NCBI GenBank assembly: GCA_035574275.1
Contig: DATLYY010000064.1
Location: forward strand, 94,645 to 158,644
Direction of reading: 5' to 3'
Length of the DNA: 64,000 bases
Source: Verrucomicrobiia bacterium
GTDB lineage: Bacteria; Zixibacteria; MSB-5A5; DSPP01
Shown here in pieces: positions 54,139-63,127 of the stretch. The first letter of the stretch is position 1, and the number at the start of each line of letters is the position of its first letter. Below the pieces are notes generated by a model. That model was not told where the DNA came from, searched no databases, and saw only the letters and a program-made list of their open reading frames with translations. Made by a program: the position numbers and the translations under genes.

Positions 54139-55003
54139 GCGGCCTCGAATAAAAGCTTTTGAGCCAGCGATTGGCAAGCCCGAAAGCGGCGGGAGCGATG
54201 GCCAGCCCGACGGCGACGTCCGAAACGTAATGAAACCGGCCGTACACCGTCCCCACCGCCAGACCCATCACAAAGGGAAGCAGAATCCAAAACCAGGTTT
54301 TGGCTCCGCGGTACAAGCACATCAAAACCAGAACGGCGACCGCCACGTGGCTGGAGGGCATGCAGCCGCCGTGAATGGCTCCTTTATCAATAACGAATTT
54401 TACAAGATGATAAAAGAGCGGGCCCTCGATTGGGGGTGGATGCAGATGAGGAATGTGATAGCGGGGCCCTTCCACCGGATAGAGCAAAAACAAAGCGTAG
54501 GAGATGAAAAACCCAATGGAGACGGAAAGCACCAGTTGCTGAAAGGCCTCCGTTTTCCGGTTGGCCCAGAGAATCAAGGCCCCCAGGGGGATGATAAAAT
54601 AGTAGGAGAAATACCCCGCCATAAAAATTTCGGTCAGCCAGGCGTTGGCCCGCTCGGCCATCCATACGGAGGGGATTACGCCAGTCAGGTTGTACTCGAA
54701 ATCAATAAGCTGCGCATCGAACCAGCGGTCGGTGAAAAGATGGACCAGATAGCCGGTCTCCTCATATAGAAAAGTGAATAGCAGAATCAGATACCCCCAG
54801 CGCAAAAGCCCCTTCAGGCCGGTTGCGCTTTCCTTCAAGGTGGCGGCCATAAGCAAAACGAGGCCGACCATGGCGCCGTGAAAGACCAAAAACCACCCCC
54901 AGTTGGGTAGCCGCTGATGGAAAAGCAGAATGGATACGCTCAAAAAGCCGAGATAGGCGAACAGCCCCCAGTCGATGGGGAGGAGGTAAAACCGTTTCCG
55001 CAC
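54128..55003 (-). CDS. PAP2-family membrane phosphatase
   Basis: The 291-residue protein has about six membrane helices and the PAP2 motifs YPVEGPRYHIP (C1-like), MPSSHVAV (C2) and GRFHYVSDVAVG (C3), with the catalytic His residues in the last two. Substrates in this family include undecaprenyl diphosphate and phosphatidic acid. The start is GTG 55003 with AGGAAA 12 bp upstream. It overlaps lgt by 11 bp. Confidence 0.88.
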   Translation of the reverse strand: MRKRFYLLPIDWGLFAYLGFLSVSILLFHQRLPNWGWFLVFHGAMVGLVLLMAATLKESATGLKGLLRWGYLILLFTFLYEETGYLVHLFTDRWFDAQLIDFEYNLTGVIPSVWMAERANAWLTEIFMAGYFSYYFIIPLGALILWANRKTEAFQQLVLSVSIGFFISYALFLLYPVEGPRYHIPHLHPPPIEGPLFYHLVKFVIDKGAIHGGCMPSSHVAVAVLVLMCLYRGAKTWFWILLPFVMGLAVGTVYGRFHYVSDVAVGLAIAPAAFGLANRWLKSFYSRPHVS

Positions 55004-55037
55004 CGGTTTTTGAATTTCCTTTTCCGTTACGGGCTGG

Positions 55038-55721
55038 CTAATCGCCGGCTCCAGTTTGGACTCCTTCCACCACCACGGTGATTTCCCCCTTGGGGGGATG
55101 ACCCGAATAATATTCGACGAGTGTGCTCAACTCTCCGGTTCTGGTTTCCTCAAATTTCTTGGTCAGCTCCCGGGCCACGGCCGCGCGGCGATTGCCGAGG
55201 GATTGTTTCAACTCCTCGAGAAATTTCACAAGCCGGTAGGGGGACTCAAAAAAAACAAGCGTGGCGTCCAGTTCCCGCAGGGCTTCCAGCCGTTTTCTAC
55301 GCTTTCCCGGTTTTTTGGGCAAAAACCCCTCGAACAAGAAACGGTTAGTCGGAAGACCCGAGGTTGTCAATGCTGCGAGGACAGCCGAAGGGCCGGGGAC
55401 GGCGTAGACCGGGATTTCGTTTTGATGGCAGGCGTGCACCAGAACAAAACCGGGGTCGGAAACCCCCGGGGTGCCGGCGTCGGAAACCAGGGCGACGTTT
55501 TTCCCTTCCTTCAAAAGCTCCAGAATTTCCGGAGCTCTTTTTTCTTCATTCTGCTCGTGAAAAGAAATCAGTTTGGCTTTGATTCCAAGCCGGGCCAAAA
55601 GCCGGCCGGTATGGCGGGTGTCCTCGGCGGCGACGACGTCCGACTCTTTCAGAATTCGTTCAGCTCGATGGGTCAAATCTTCGAGATTGCCGATGGGGGT
55701 GGCGACCAAAAAAAGCGCCAC
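55038..55721 (-). CDS. rsmI: 16S rRNA (cytidine1402-2'-O)-methyltransferase
   Basis: The 227-residue protein shows the RsmI pattern from its first residue: LFLVATPIGNLEDLTHRAERIL, VVAAEDTRHTGRLL, ALVSDAGTPGVSDPG and FLFEGFLPKK. It methylates the ribose of C1402 in 16S rRNA. It begins immediately after the nadE stop, with no spacer. Confidence 0.96.
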   Translation of the reverse strand: MALFLVATPIGNLEDLTHRAERILKESDVVAAEDTRHTGRLLARLGIKAKLISFHEQNEEKRAPEILELLKEGKNVALVSDAGTPGVSDPGFVLVHACHQNEIPVYAVPGPSAVLAALTTSGLPTNRFLFEGFLPKKPGKRRKRLEALRELDATLVFFESPYRLVKFLEELKQSLGNRRAAVARELTKKFEETRTGELSTLVEYYSGHPPKGEITVVVEGVQTGAGD

Positions 55722-56546
55722 CTACCGGCTCCAGTCGCGGGAGAGCTGAAAATCAATCCCCACCGTGCGGCGGGAAAGCTTGGCAATCGTGGGCAAGGCC
55801 CTCTTGTACTGGCTGGCGGCCACAATCTTTTCAATTTTCTTCACCGTTTCGGCTGGAAATCCGGCCTCGATGATTTCATCCGCGCGCCAACGTTCGTCCA
55901 CCAGCAAATACAGTATCTGGTCAGCCAGCTCGTAGGTGAATCCGAGTTCCCCTTCCACCGTTTGCCCGGCCCACAAATCGGCCGAGGGTTTTTTCTTCAA
56001 AACGCTTTCCGGCACTCCCAAATAGGTCGCCAGCTGCCGCTCCTGTGTTTTGTACAAATCCCCCAGCGGATTTATCGAAGAAGCGGAATCCCCGAACCAG
56101 GTGCTGTAGCCCAGCATCGCTTCGCTTTTGTTGGAAGTTCCTATGACCAAGGCCCTTTCCTTCTGCGACTGGTCAAAAAGGATAATCATCCGGCAGCGGG
56201 CCATCACGTTCCCCCGGCGGACTTTGTCCGCCTCCGGCACCTGCTCCAAATAGGCATCCACCATGGCCGTAATCTCGATTTTCTGGCTTTTGATGCCGGT
56301 TTTTTTCACCACTTCCTCGGCGTCCGTGATGGAATGGGGACTGGAGGTCTTGTACGGCATCATAATTCCCAAAACGTTTTCCGGCCCGTACGCTTTGGCT
56401 GCCAGAAAAGCGGAAACGGAGGAATCCAGCCCGCCGGAAAGCCCGACCACCCCCTTGGAAAAGCCGAATTTCCCCGCTTCCCGTTTTAGAAAATCGACCA
56501 AAAATCCGGCCACAAAGACCGGGTCGATGGTCAAATCCACTTTCAT
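55722..56546 (-). CDS. nadE: NAD synthetase, ammonia-type domain
   Basis: The 274-residue protein has the PP-loop GLSGGLDSSVSAFLAAKAYG near 34-53 and the NAD synthetase motifs GTSNKSEAMLGYSTWFGDSA and NPLGDLYKTQERQLA. It adenylates and amidates nicotinate adenine dinucleotide. The enzyme is only the synthetase half; a separate glutaminase-like nitrilase overlaps its start by 4 bp, so the two may work as a split glutamine-dependent NAD synthetase. Confidence 0.95.
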   Translation of the reverse strand: MKVDLTIDPVFVAGFLVDFLKREAGKFGFSKGVVGLSGGLDSSVSAFLAAKAYGPENVLGIMMPYKTSSPHSITDAEEVVKKTGIKSQKIEITAMVDAYLEQVPEADKVRRGNVMARCRMIILFDQSQKERALVIGTSNKSEAMLGYSTWFGDSASSINPLGDLYKTQERQLATYLGVPESVLKKKPSADLWAGQTVEGELGFTYELADQILYLLVDERWRADEIIEAGFPAETVKKIEKIVAASQYKRALPTIAKLSRRTVGIDFQLSRDWSR

Positions 56547-57460
56547 CTTTTCACCTTGCGGCGTTTAGGGGCAGTTTTTTCTCTGGATAGTTTTGGAGGC
56601 TGCGCGGAGTGGTTGCCGCCCCGGATGCGCAGAAGCTCGTTTATGGCAAAATCCAGTTTTTCATCCCGGAGAAGCGGAGTCCGCAGGCGCGCCCGGCGCA
56701 CTTTGCCGAGCGAGATTTCGGCCGTCTGCAGCGCTTCCTCGAAGTAGGGAAGCTTCATTTCCGGCTTGCCGGCCGGGTCTATGATTTCCGAGCCCCCCCA
56801 GAACCCGACGCCGTCCTCAAAGCCGACCCGGTTGGCGAAAATCCAGTAGAACCCGTGCAAATCGGAGTAAAACCGGTTCATTTTTTCCCAGATGGCGGAA
56901 GAGCCCATCCGGGCTTTTTCCTCCAGCCCGCGTGCCGTGCCGTTGGCGATGTTGGCCACCAAGATGGCGCCGTCCAGCATCAAAAGATACGGGCAAAACG
57001 AATGCCAGGCCTCCTCGCAGATTAAAAGGCCAAATCGCCCGAAGCGGGTGTTGAAGGCCGAAAGGGTGGTGCCTTCGCCGAAAAAGCGCCCCTCATCGAA
57101 CATCCCGTAGGTGGGCAGAAATACCTTGCGGTGCATATGGACAATTTTGCCGCCATCCGCAAAACAGGCGGAGTTGTAATAGACGAAAGAAGGGTCTTCC
57201 TCCGCCAAGCCAAAAATGACGGCTATTTTTTCCGAGGCCTTCAGTATTTTCTGGATTTCCGGAGAATTTTTCCGCAAAGCCACTTCCGGCACCATATCCT
57301 TGAGCAGATAACCGGTGAGCGAAAGCTCCGGAAAAACCACCAAATCGGCCCCTTCGCTTTGGGCTTTGCCTATGGTTTCCAGATGCAGCTCCAGATTCGA
57401 CTTCACGTCCCCCAGCTTGGGGGCAATCTGGGCCAGGGCGATTTTGACTTTGTCCGCCAC
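56543..57460 (-). CDS. Nitrilase-family amidohydrolase, likely glutaminase partner of NadE
   Basis: The product is 305 residues from GTG 57460 (VADKVKIALAQIAPKLGD). The catalytic triad is intact: Glu in VVFPELSLTGY, Lys in HRKVFLPTYGMFDE, and Cys in LLICEEAWH. The motifs match the amidase domain of glutamine-dependent NAD synthetase. It overlaps nadE by 4 bp. The frame runs further back to 57526, but a promoter with TTGTCA and TATATT lies between, putting the transcription start at the GTG, so the message may be leaderless. Confidence 0.9.
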   Translation of the reverse strand: MADKVKIALAQIAPKLGDVKSNLELHLETIGKAQSEGADLVVFPELSLTGYLLKDMVPEVALRKNSPEIQKILKASEKIAVIFGLAEEDPSFVYYNSACFADGGKIVHMHRKVFLPTYGMFDEGRFFGEGTTLSAFNTRFGRFGLLICEEAWHSFCPYLLMLDGAILVANIANGTARGLEEKARMGSSAIWEKMNRFYSDLHGFYWIFANRVGFEDGVGFWGGSEIIDPAGKPEMKLPYFEEALQTAEISLGKVRRARLRTPLLRDEKLDFAINELLRIRGGNHSAQPPKLSREKTAPKRRKVKR

Positions 57461-57466
57461 GGCTCT

Positions 57467-57495
57467 AATATATGCTTCTTGCCGGGGATTGACAA
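57467..57495 (-). promoter_or_regulatory. Promoter of the nitrilase-nadE-rsmI run, predicted leaderless
   Basis: On the minus strand TTGTCA and TATATT are 17 bp apart, each five of six to consensus. The expected start site falls at or next to the G of GTG 57460. No ribosome-binding site exists upstream of that GTG. Confidence 0.6.
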
Positions 57496-57561
57496 AAGCC
57501 CCTTTGCCTCCTTTGTTTGGATGCAAACTAAAATAGAGAGTTTGCCTCGGTTGACGGTGTT

Positions 57562-58611
57562 ATGAGAAAACAAATACTGATTTTGGTGGGTTTGAGTTGC
57601 CTTCTCTGCATCGCTTTGCCGATGTTTGGTGCTACCGCTCTCCCCGATGCGGAAAAAAGAGGGCAGGACAGTTTGCGGGCAGTGAGAGCACTGGCGCTTG
57701 TCAATTTTTACTCCCTTAATCCTGAAGTTCGCGTCGAGATTAATCCTGTAACTGGCGTTCCCGAAGACATGTGGGGAGATATTTCTCGGTATCAAACCAA
57801 ATCTGACCCGGTCGAAGCGGCTTATGAGTTTTTTGAGCAAAACAAAGAGCTTTACGGAATAAACAATCTCCGGGAGGAACTAAAGCTTAAAGGAAAGGCC
57901 ATGGACCAGTATGGAGGGATGGTCGAGTTCAAACAGCTTTATAAGGGGGTGGAAGTTAATCAAAGTTCCCTTCGCGCCTACTACACGCCTTCGGGAAAAC
58001 TTAAAGGGATTATGGGCGGTTTTGCCCAGATTTCTGAACTTTCCCCCACCCCTACCATCGATTCCCTTTCGGCCATTGGGATAGTGAAAAGGGATTTGAA
58101 CTATTCAGATGAAGAGGAAAGAAAAATAAAGGAATTATATGAGAGGCAATCAATTGGAGGAATAAAAATAGAGCGGTCGCTTCCTTCTGCCGCGCTCACG
58201 GTAAAACCGCTTGACGGAAAATATCATCTGGTTTGGGTGGTTCAGGTTCAAAAGGGGTATTTTGGCGACTGGCAGTATCTGATAGATGCGCATTCCGGCG
58301 ATATTTTAGGCAAGGGGAATTGGGCGGAGGGGGAGCGTCATCCAAGGAGTTCTTCTCCGTGGGATAGTTCAGGTGCGCAGCGGCGAAAGAATATGGCTCC
58401 TGCGCCCAAGCCGGTTCCAGAAAAAGAAGTTCCCATTTTCAAGGCGGACAGCGCCCGGCCCATTCCGGAACTTCAGTTAAATAAACAAGATAACACTCCC
58501 GGGACTAAAAACCCGAGCGTATCGCCCCAGCCGGACATTTCCTCACCAACCCCGGTGCCGATTCGCAAGGGGAGTGGCCAGCTTTCCCCGTGTCAAGACC
58601 CCCGAATTTAG
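57562..58611 (+). pseudogene. FTP/PepSY propeptide-like secreted protein, truncated by an IS end
   Basis: The 349-residue product has a signal peptide (about 1-23) and regions like the fungalysin/thermolysin propeptide (FTP, about 75-140) and PepSY (about 165-255, ending LIDAHSGDILGK). Normally such regions precede an M4-type protease domain, which is missing. From about residue 260 the sequence is Pro/Ser-rich. The last six codons come from an insertion-sequence terminal repeat that starts at 58591 and supplies the stop. It is thus probably the broken front half of a secreted metalloprotease or similar protein. The original C-terminus is gone. Confidence 0.7.
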
Positions 58612-58730
58612 GACGCTTTTTCCAGCAGTTGTTCGTATCGTTCTCTGAACAACAGGGGCGGCATTTTGAGGGCGGAGTGGATTCGGGTGTGGTTGTATTG
58701 CCAGAGCAGGCGATCCTTGTAACCCTTGCA
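58591..58730 (-). mobile_element. Insertion-sequence remnant (transposase C-terminus)
   Basis: On the minus strand about 40 residues read like the end of an IS3/IS481-type DDE transposase: KDRLLWQYNHTRIHSALK, then MPPLLFRERYEQLLEKAS and a stop at 58608-58610. Right after it comes TGTCAAGACCCCCGAATT (58591-58608 on the plus strand), a likely terminal inverted repeat. The rest of the element is missing, so it is dead. It interrupted the FTP/PepSY gene. Confidence 0.75.
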
Positions 58731-58903
58731 CCTCCGATATGAACTGCGACAATCAGCCCCCTCCCGGTCCGGCGGATTTGGTAATTTTGCTGTGGAACCT
58801 CTATACGGGAGGCAACCCGCCAGGCGCTGGCTGCCCGCCGCCGTAGCGATTTTATCTCGACAAAAAGTAGATACCAGGTTTTAGACGGTTCCCAGTTCGG
58901 GGA
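58731..58903. other. Spacer between the IS remnant and ssb promoter
   Basis: About 170 bp with no credible gene or repeat. It could hold more degraded insertion-sequence DNA, but no further transposase-like reading was found in it. Confidence 0.4.
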
Positions 58904-58932
58904 TTGACAAATGCCCTTCCGCCCCGTAGCTT
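58904..58932 (+). promoter_or_regulatory. Putative sigma70-type promoter for ssb
   Basis: A perfect -35 TTGACA and -10 TAGCTT are separated by 17 bp, 29 bp before ATG 58962. The layout matches the promoter of the EF-G-like gene (TTGACA, 17 bp, TACCTT). Confidence 0.6.
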
Positions 58933-58961
58933 TTGGCCAACCTAAAGAAAAGGAGTAGGGT

Positions 58962-59369
58962 ATGGCTTCGGTGAACAAGGTGATTTTAATCGGCAATTTG
59001 GGGAAGGACCCGGATTTACGCTACACCCCGTCCGGGCAGGCGGTGGCCACTTTTTCTTTGGCCACCAACGACCGTTACAAGGACAAGGACGGACAGATGG
59101 TGGAGCGGGCGGAGTGGCACAACATCGTGGTCTGGGGAAAACAGGCGGAAACCGCCAAGGAGTATTTGAAAAAAGGGCGCCAGATTTTTGTGGAGGGGCG
59201 GATTTCCTACCGCACCTACGACGACCGGGAGGGGAACAAGCGCTACATCACCGAGGTGGTGGCCCAGCGCATCCAGTTTTTGGGACGGCGGGAAGAGGCG
59301 CCGGAGACCGTCCCCGCCGAGCCGGATATGGAAGCGCCGGGAACAGAAGAAGAGAACCTTCCCTTCTAA
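58962..59369 (+). CDS. ssb: Single-stranded DNA-binding protein
   Basis: The 135-residue protein has the OB fold: VNKVILIGNLGKDPDLRYTP, AVATFSLATND, AEWHNIVVWGKQAE and the GRISYRTYDDREGNKRYITE strand. The C-terminal tip is acidic and ends NLPF, a slightly changed form of the DIPF tip that recruits partners. AAAAGGAG precedes the start. The DUF2723 gene begins directly at the stop codon. Confidence 0.96.
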   Translation: MASVNKVILIGNLGKDPDLRYTPSGQAVATFSLATNDRYKDKDGQMVERAEWHNIVVWGKQAETAKEYLKKGRQIFVEGRISYRTYDDREGNKRYITEVVAQRIQFLGRREEAPETVPAEPDMEAPGTEEENLPF

Positions 59370-61156
59370 ATGTTTTTGCTTAAAAAGCCGGTCTCGTCCA
59401 GTGTCTGGATTGGGCTGGCTTTGTTTTTTGTTTCCTTCGGGATTTATTGCGCCACGCTGGCCCGTACGGTTGGCTTTATCGATTCCGGCGAGCTGGCATG
59501 GGCCTCCGCCACGCTCGGCATCCCCCATCCCACCGGCTACCCGCTCTATACGTTATTAACCTACCTTTTCGTTTCGGCCCTTCCTTTTCTTGAGCCGATT
59601 GTGGCCATCAATCTTTTCTCCGCTCTTATTGTCTCCGCCGCGACGGTCGGTTTTTTTTTGTTTTAACTAATTTACAAACCGAGCTGGACTGGAAAAGAGA
59701 GGCCGCCGCGGGACTCGTTGCGCTCGCCGCCGCCACGTCTCCCATCTGGTGGTCGCAGGCCACCGGCAACGAGGTGTACGGGCTTAATCTTTTCTTTGTC
59801 ACCCTCGTTTTTTTGCTTCTATTCCAGTTGTTAAAGGGAAACCACTTACCCCGGAATTTTCTTTTGCTCGCCTATATCTTGGGGCTGGCTTTCACCAACC
59901 ATTTGCAAATCGTGCTTCTGTTTCCCACTTTGCTTTTACTCTTTCTCTTTCATCGTGGGTCGTGGGAGCTGAACCTGCGGAGTTGGATTTTGGCGGGTTT
60001 TCTGTTCTTCCTTGGGCTTTTGACCTATCTCTATTTGCCCATCCGCTCCGCAGCGGGCCCGCTCGCGGATTGGGGCGCGACTTCCGATTGGGGGAACTTC
60101 CTCCGCCACATCACCGGCTGGCAGTACCGGGTCTATATATTCGACATTCCGTTCGACCAAATGGTGGAGAACGGAATGGCCGCCCTTGGCACTGTTGCCA
60201 CCCAGCTCAAATGGCCGCTTTGGATTTTATTTGCAGGATTGTTCTTCGTCCGGTTGCCGAACCGAAAAGTCCTGCTTCCCCTGCTGCTTTATCCGGTCAT
60301 CATCCTCGTCTACAACGCCGGCTATGCCATTCCGGACATCGATTTTTACTACCTGCCGGTGATTTTTTGCCTCTTTATATTGGCCGGGGCTGGAGTTTTC
60401 GGATGGTTCTCCTATTTTTCAAAATTAAAAGAAGGGAAAGGAAAAGCCATAGCGGCCTTTTTGATTTTCCTTTCGGCTTCGACGGCTTATGCCGCCTTTT
60501 CCAATTGGGGAAGCGCCGACCAGTCCAAAAACCGATTTGCCCAAGAAGTAGTGGAAAATATTTACGCCTCGGCGCCGGATGGCGGGCTGGTTTTCACCGC
60601 GCAATGGGATCATTACTCCCCGTGGCTCTACAACCATTTTGCTCTGGGAAAAAGGCCGGATTTGAAAATACTGAATGTCAATCTGACCAACCGCTCCTGG
60701 TATCTCGATTTCCTTGCGCGCGCCCTGCCGGAAACCGTCGAGGGATTGGAGTCGAAAATGGATGCCTACCGCGCCATGGTGCGGGATTTTGAAACCGGAA
60801 GACCGATCGACACGACCCAAATCGAAGGTTTGCGCCAGACGATTCTTGCTTCCATGCTGCGCAAAGGTTACGCCTCCGGCCCGGTTTATTTCGACGTTGG
60901 CACGGGTTTCGACTCCGCGGCGGGCTGGTTTATGGCCCCGGAAGGGGCGCTTTTCCGGGCGTACGACCGGCCGGGTTATTATCCTTTTGAAACTCCGCCG
61001 CTCGGCTTTTCCCGGACGGAGTTTGCCGGCCTGCCGGAGGAGAAAATCATCCGCCGGGAAGTGGAAAGCTTGAACTGGATTTTGAATCTGCGGAAAAACT
61101 ACGAAAAGATTTTCGGGCCTAAATCGCCTGCGGGAGATACAAGGAACCGGCCTTGA
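59370..61156 (+). pseudogene. DUF2723 membrane protein with a frameshift at a T9 tract
   Basis: A single DUF2723 protein is split between two frames. The first part (59370-59666) holds GFIDSGELAWASATLGIPHP and TGYPLYTLLTYLF, the family hallmark, then stops at TAA. The second part continues in the next frame; adding one T to the T9 tract at 59651-59659, or a -1 slip there, gives GFFFVLTNLQTELDWK and joins the frames without a stop. The joined protein would be about 595 residues with about ten membrane helices, similar to protein O-mannosyltransferase-like enzymes. It could be a sequencing error, a mutation or programmed slippage. Function is unknown. Confidence 0.85.
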
Positions 61157-61628
61157 GCCAGGCCAGTTCCTTTTTATTGCCGAAATCCTCGGCGATTTTC
61201 AAAACCCAAAGCCGCAAAAGCTTGTAGTCGGCGGAAATTTCCGCCACGAGCGTATCGGCAATCTCCACCGCGCGCCAGGCGGGCTGGGGGGAAAACTCGA
61301 CGCACAGAACATTCCCGGCCAGATTGGTCAGATACTCCTCCCCCTCGCGGCTGGCCGGAACGGGGAAAAAGGCGCGGGAGCGGCAGAGTTTCTGCGGCGG
61401 GAAAAGGCGCGGAACGGCCAGCCAGTTCTCCTTCGCTTGGCGGACTTCGATGTGCGCCAGCTCCCCCTTTTCGTCCAATTCGATCGACATCCGCTCCGCC
61501 TCCAGCGAATAGTGGAAACGTTTTCGGGGGCGGAAGGCGATTCCCAAAATCCCCTCGTGCGCCTCGTAAAAGCCGCGCGCCTCGGGAACGAACCAGCTCC
61601 CGCAAAAGGAGATTTGAAACGGCTTCAT
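61119..61628 (-). CDS. Conserved-looking hypothetical protein behind cpoB
   Basis: The 169-residue product has no signal peptide or membrane segment and was not recognised. It is mostly beta-rich with Trp and Phe spread along its length. The start overlaps the cpoB stop by 4 bp (ATGA), which supports it as the third gene of a pal-cpoB transcript. Its last 38 bp overlap the DUF2723 gene tail-to-tail. Confidence 0.65.
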   Translation of the reverse strand: MKPFQISFCGSWFVPEARGFYEAHEGILGIAFRPRKRFHYSLEAERMSIELDEKGELAHIEVRQAKENWLAVPRLFPPQKLCRSRAFFPVPASREGEEYLTNLAGNVLCVEFSPQPAWRAVEIADTLVAEISADYKLLRLWVLKIAEDFGNKKELAWLKAGSLYLPQAI

Positions 61629-62401
61629 TTTTTGCGCAGTACGGAAAGCCGGTCTTTGGCCCGGCGGGACTCGGTGGAGGTGGGATACTGGTCGGAAAGC
61701 ATGTCGTAGTAGCGGATGGCGATAGGGGGGTCTTTTTTCTCAAAAAGCTGGGCCGCCTTGAAAAGGGAGGTTGGGGCTTTTTCACTCCTTGGAAAATTCT
61801 GATAAACCAGCAAATACCGCCCCACGGCGGAGTCGGCCATCCCCTTGTTGTTGTACGCCTCCCCGATCCAGAAATGGCAGTTGGGGCCCAGTTCGGAATT
61901 CGGAAAGGTGGCCAGAAACTCCGCAAACCCGGCGATGGCCAGATCATACTTCCCCCGGCGGAAGTCCATAAAGGCGTTGTCGTAGAGCTGCTTGGGGTCC
62001 ACCCCCGGGCTTGAGGAGCCGGGGCTGGTGGGGTCGTTCCCCTTAATCAGTGAATCGGGGGGGGGGCGCAAATTCTGCAAACGGGCGCGGAATTCCTCCC
62101 AGTTTTTGAACAGGTAATCGAACCGCCCGTTCACATCCTCCACCCGCCCGCTCACCACCTCCAGCTTGCGGGAAAGGTCGCGGATGGAGCTTTTCAGCTC
62201 GGCCCCCAGCTTTTGGTTTTCCTCCAGCTGGGCCTGATACGCCTTTTCCAAAGCCGCCGCTTTTTTCTGCAAATCGGCGTTGGCCTGCTTCAAGCTGTCC
62301 AGCTTGACGTCCATTGTATTCACCTGCCCCGGCGAAACGCAACCGGAGAGGGCCAGCGCCGCGGCGGCGGCCATCGAAAAGAGAAAAAAACGCGCGGACA
62401 T
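61625..62401 (-). CDS. cpoB: Tol-Pal coordinator-like lipoprotein (YbgF/CpoB)
   Basis: The 258-residue protein has a lipobox (LALSGC, about 16-21), a coiled coil (about 30-115) and three TPR-like repeats (about 135-255), including YDNAFMDFRRGKYDLAIAGF. CpoB-type proteins coordinate wall synthesis with outer-membrane constriction. It starts right after the pal stop. TolQRAB genes are not in the window. Confidence 0.9.
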   Translation of the reverse strand: MSARFFLFSMAAAAALALSGCVSPGQVNTMDVKLDSLKQANADLQKKAAALEKAYQAQLEENQKLGAELKSSIRDLSRKLEVVSGRVEDVNGRFDYLFKNWEEFRARLQNLRPPPDSLIKGNDPTSPGSSSPGVDPKQLYDNAFMDFRRGKYDLAIAGFAEFLATFPNSELGPNCHFWIGEAYNNKGMADSAVGRYLLVYQNFPRSEKAPTSLFKAAQLFEKKDPPIAIRYYDMLSDQYPTSTESRRAKDRLSVLRKK

Positions 62402-62923
62402 CTACCGGTTCACAAACTCGGCGCGGCGGTTCTGCTGCCAGGAGGTCTCGTCATGCCCGAAGGCGACCGGGCGCTCCTTGCCGTAGGAGACCGTGGAAAT
62501 CCGGCTGCCGTCTATGCCCAAATCCATCAAGTACTGCCGGGCGGCGGCGGCGCGGCGTTCGCCGAGCGCGAGGTTGTATTCCACCGTCCCCCGCTCGTCG
62601 CAGTGCCCTTCTATCAGAATCCGCATGTTGGGGTTGGCCTTCAGCACGCGGGCATTTTGCTCCAGTGCCGATTTGGCGTCGTCGCGGATGTAGTAGCGGT
62701 CGAAATCGAAATAAATTTTTTGAAAGCCCGACGGGGTCGGCTCTTCCGAAACTTCGCCGCTCGGAATCCGGCCGGAAGTATCCTGCGGCTCGGTGCGGGT
62801 TTCGGTTTGCGGGGCCGGTTTATCCGTCACGGGCTGGGCTTTTTTGCCGCAGCCGGAAACGTAGAATCCCATCACGGTAATCCCCAAAAGCAACAGTCCG
62901 ATTCGCTTCATTATTCCCTCCAT
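62402..62923 (-). CDS. pal: Peptidoglycan-associated lipoprotein
   Basis: The 173-residue protein has a lipobox (FYVSGC), a Pro/Thr-rich linker (about 28-65) and an OmpA-like domain (about 66-173) with YFDFDRYYIRDDAKSAL, ILIEGHCDERGTVEYNLALG and the C-terminal QNRRAEFVNR. It anchors the outer membrane to peptidoglycan within Tol-Pal. First gene of the pal-cpoB unit. Confidence 0.95.
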   Translation of the reverse strand: MEGIMKRIGLLLLGITVMGFYVSGCGKKAQPVTDKPAPQTETRTEPQDTSGRIPSGEVSEEPTPSGFQKIYFDFDRYYIRDDAKSALEQNARVLKANPNMRILIEGHCDERGTVEYNLALGERRAAAARQYLMDLGIDGSRISTVSYGKERPVAFGHDETSWQQNRRAEFVNR

Positions 62924-63083
62924 TATTTTGTTATACCCGTCTTGTACCGGTCAATATCCTTATATATATCGGCAAGTTACACAGCCGAAATTTAGGGCGA
63001 AAATTTATTTTTCCGCTCCCGGCGTAAAGAAAGCCGCCGAGGGAAAATTTGTCAATAGAAATCGGCGTTCTCCAAAAATCCCT

Positions 63084-63111
63084 TTGACAGGCCGGCCGGT
63101 TTGGATATTCT
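63084..63111 (+). promoter_or_regulatory. Putative sigma70-type promoter for the cupin gene
   Basis: A perfect -35 TTGACA and -10 TATTCT are 16 bp apart, 16 bp before ATG 63128. The leader would be only about 10 bases. Confidence 0.5.
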
Positions 63112-63127
63112 TCCACACGGGAACTTT

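Noticed and set aside
58731..58961. Further transposase coding in the spacer before ssb
   Set aside because: Readings on both strands gave no transposase-like motif beyond 58730, apart from the weak possibility noted in the spacer entry.
61119..61156. Possible error at the overlap of the DUF2723 gene and the gene behind cpoB
   Set aside because: Both frames are well supported there; a 38-bp tail-to-tail overlap is acceptable.
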